Positions 5,361 through 5,631 of a DNA stretch of 5,631 nt are shown piece by piece. The notes beneath the pieces are model-generated. The model was given only the letters and a program-made list of their open reading frames with translations. It was not told where the DNA came from and ran no database searches. The DNA lies in the NCBI GenBank assembly GCA_947589585.1, contig CANQCA010000077.1, positions 1 to 5,631 of the forward strand, in the 5' to 3' direction. The translations under genes and the position numbers were made by a program. Numbering within the stretch: the first letter of the stretch is position 1; the number at the start of each line of letters is the position of its first letter. Source of the stretch: an uncultured Clostridia bacterium. Lineage in GTDB: Bacteria > Bacillota > Clostridia > Christensenellales > Borkfalkiaceae.

Positions 5361-5388
5361 GTCATGCTGAGCTTTGTCGAAGCATGAC
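5361..5388. repeat. 28-bp hairpin repeat, copy F
   Basis: Arms GTCATGCT (5361-5368) and AGCATGAC (5381-5388) enclose GAGCTTTGTCGA. It is the inverted counterpart of copy D. It lies 57-84 bp upstream of the khpA start, where khpA regulatory sequence would be expected. Confidence 0.75.
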
Positions 5389-5403
5389 CTTATTCATATT
5401 GTT

Positions 5404-5491
5404 GTCACCCTTCGACGGTGCCACTTCGCGCAGAGCGCTCGTGCCGCGCTTAGTTTACAAATAGAAGCTTCGCGCAGGGCAGAGTGACGAA
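5404..5491 (-). repeat. Chimeric repeat, copy G
   Basis: On the minus strand it opens TCGTCACTCTGCC and follows copy A through GAAGCTTCTATTTGTA, ACTAAG and CGGCACGAGC. After GCGAAGT it switches to GTCGAAGGGTGAC, which is half of hairpin copy C. Stem 1 (CTGCGC/GCGCGG, one G-T pair) and stem 2 (GCGC/GCGC at 5428-5431 and 5435-5438) are kept. Confidence 0.65.
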
Positions 5492-5503
5492 TCAGAAAGC
5501 ATT

Positions 5504-5630
5504 CGGACTTCGTATTGCGGGATCCTTCGAGGATGGGCTATTGCGGACATGGTATAGCCGTTTCGGCTACTTCGCCTGTGGCTCGTGCCGCGCTTAGTCG
5601 ACAATAGTGCGCGCGGGGCAGAATGACGCG
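5504..5630 (-). repeat. Long structured intergenic repeat, copy H (inverted)
   Basis: On the minus strand it opens GCGTCATTCTGCCCCG, passes CGGCACGAGC and GCGAAGTAGCCGAA, and closes with CGAAGGATCC and ATACGAAGTCCG, as copy A does. Stem 1 is CCGCGC/GCGCGG (5616-5611 and 5593-5588) and stem 3 is AGCCG/CGGCT (5568-5564 and 5560-5556, a loop of only 3 bases). It ends one base before the window edge, so any further extension is not visible. Confidence 0.75.
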
Positions 5631-5631
5631 T

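Overview
The window looks like a chromosomal segment of an endospore-forming, GC-rich member of the Clostridia. The reasons are a SpoVB-type flippase, a small LysM protein, sigma-E-like promoters, strong GGAGG ribosome sites on the housekeeping genes, and a cysteine-containing protein that resembles one I recall as common in gut Clostridia. The genus cannot be read from the sequence.

Left part (1-2701), likely sporulation. A 3'-truncated conserved protein of unknown function lies on the minus strand (1-620). Upstream of it, on the same strand, is a 94-residue protein with one clear and one degenerate LysM repeat (838-1122). Divergent from that is a 507-residue SpoVB/MOP-superfamily membrane protein (1178-2701). 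The 55 bp between the LysM and spoVB start codons hold two overlapping back-to-back sigma-E-type promoters, symmetric about position 1150.5. Both start codons fall where the transcripts should begin, and neither has a ribosome binding site, so both mRNAs may be leaderless. Co-expression in the mother cell would fit SpoVB moving cell-wall precursor for the spore cortex and a cytosolic LysM protein binding at the forming spore surface.

Middle (2739-4278), housekeeping. Glucose-6-phosphate isomerase (pgi) is a single-gene unit with a near-consensus vegetative promoter, a GGAGG ribosome site and a strong intrinsic terminator.

Right part (4279-5631). A small KH-domain RNA-binding protein (khpA, 5065-5304, minus strand) has its own terminator and sits alone among intergenic repeats. 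The repeats are of two kinds. One is a 28-bp hairpin. The other is a longer structured element of about 75-140 bp, present in both orientations. Several stems change sequence between copies but keep base pairing, which suggests that the folded form matters. I see no protein gene in 4279-5022 or 5320-5631. The most unusual things here are the symmetric leaderless sigma-E promoter pair and the structured repeat family.
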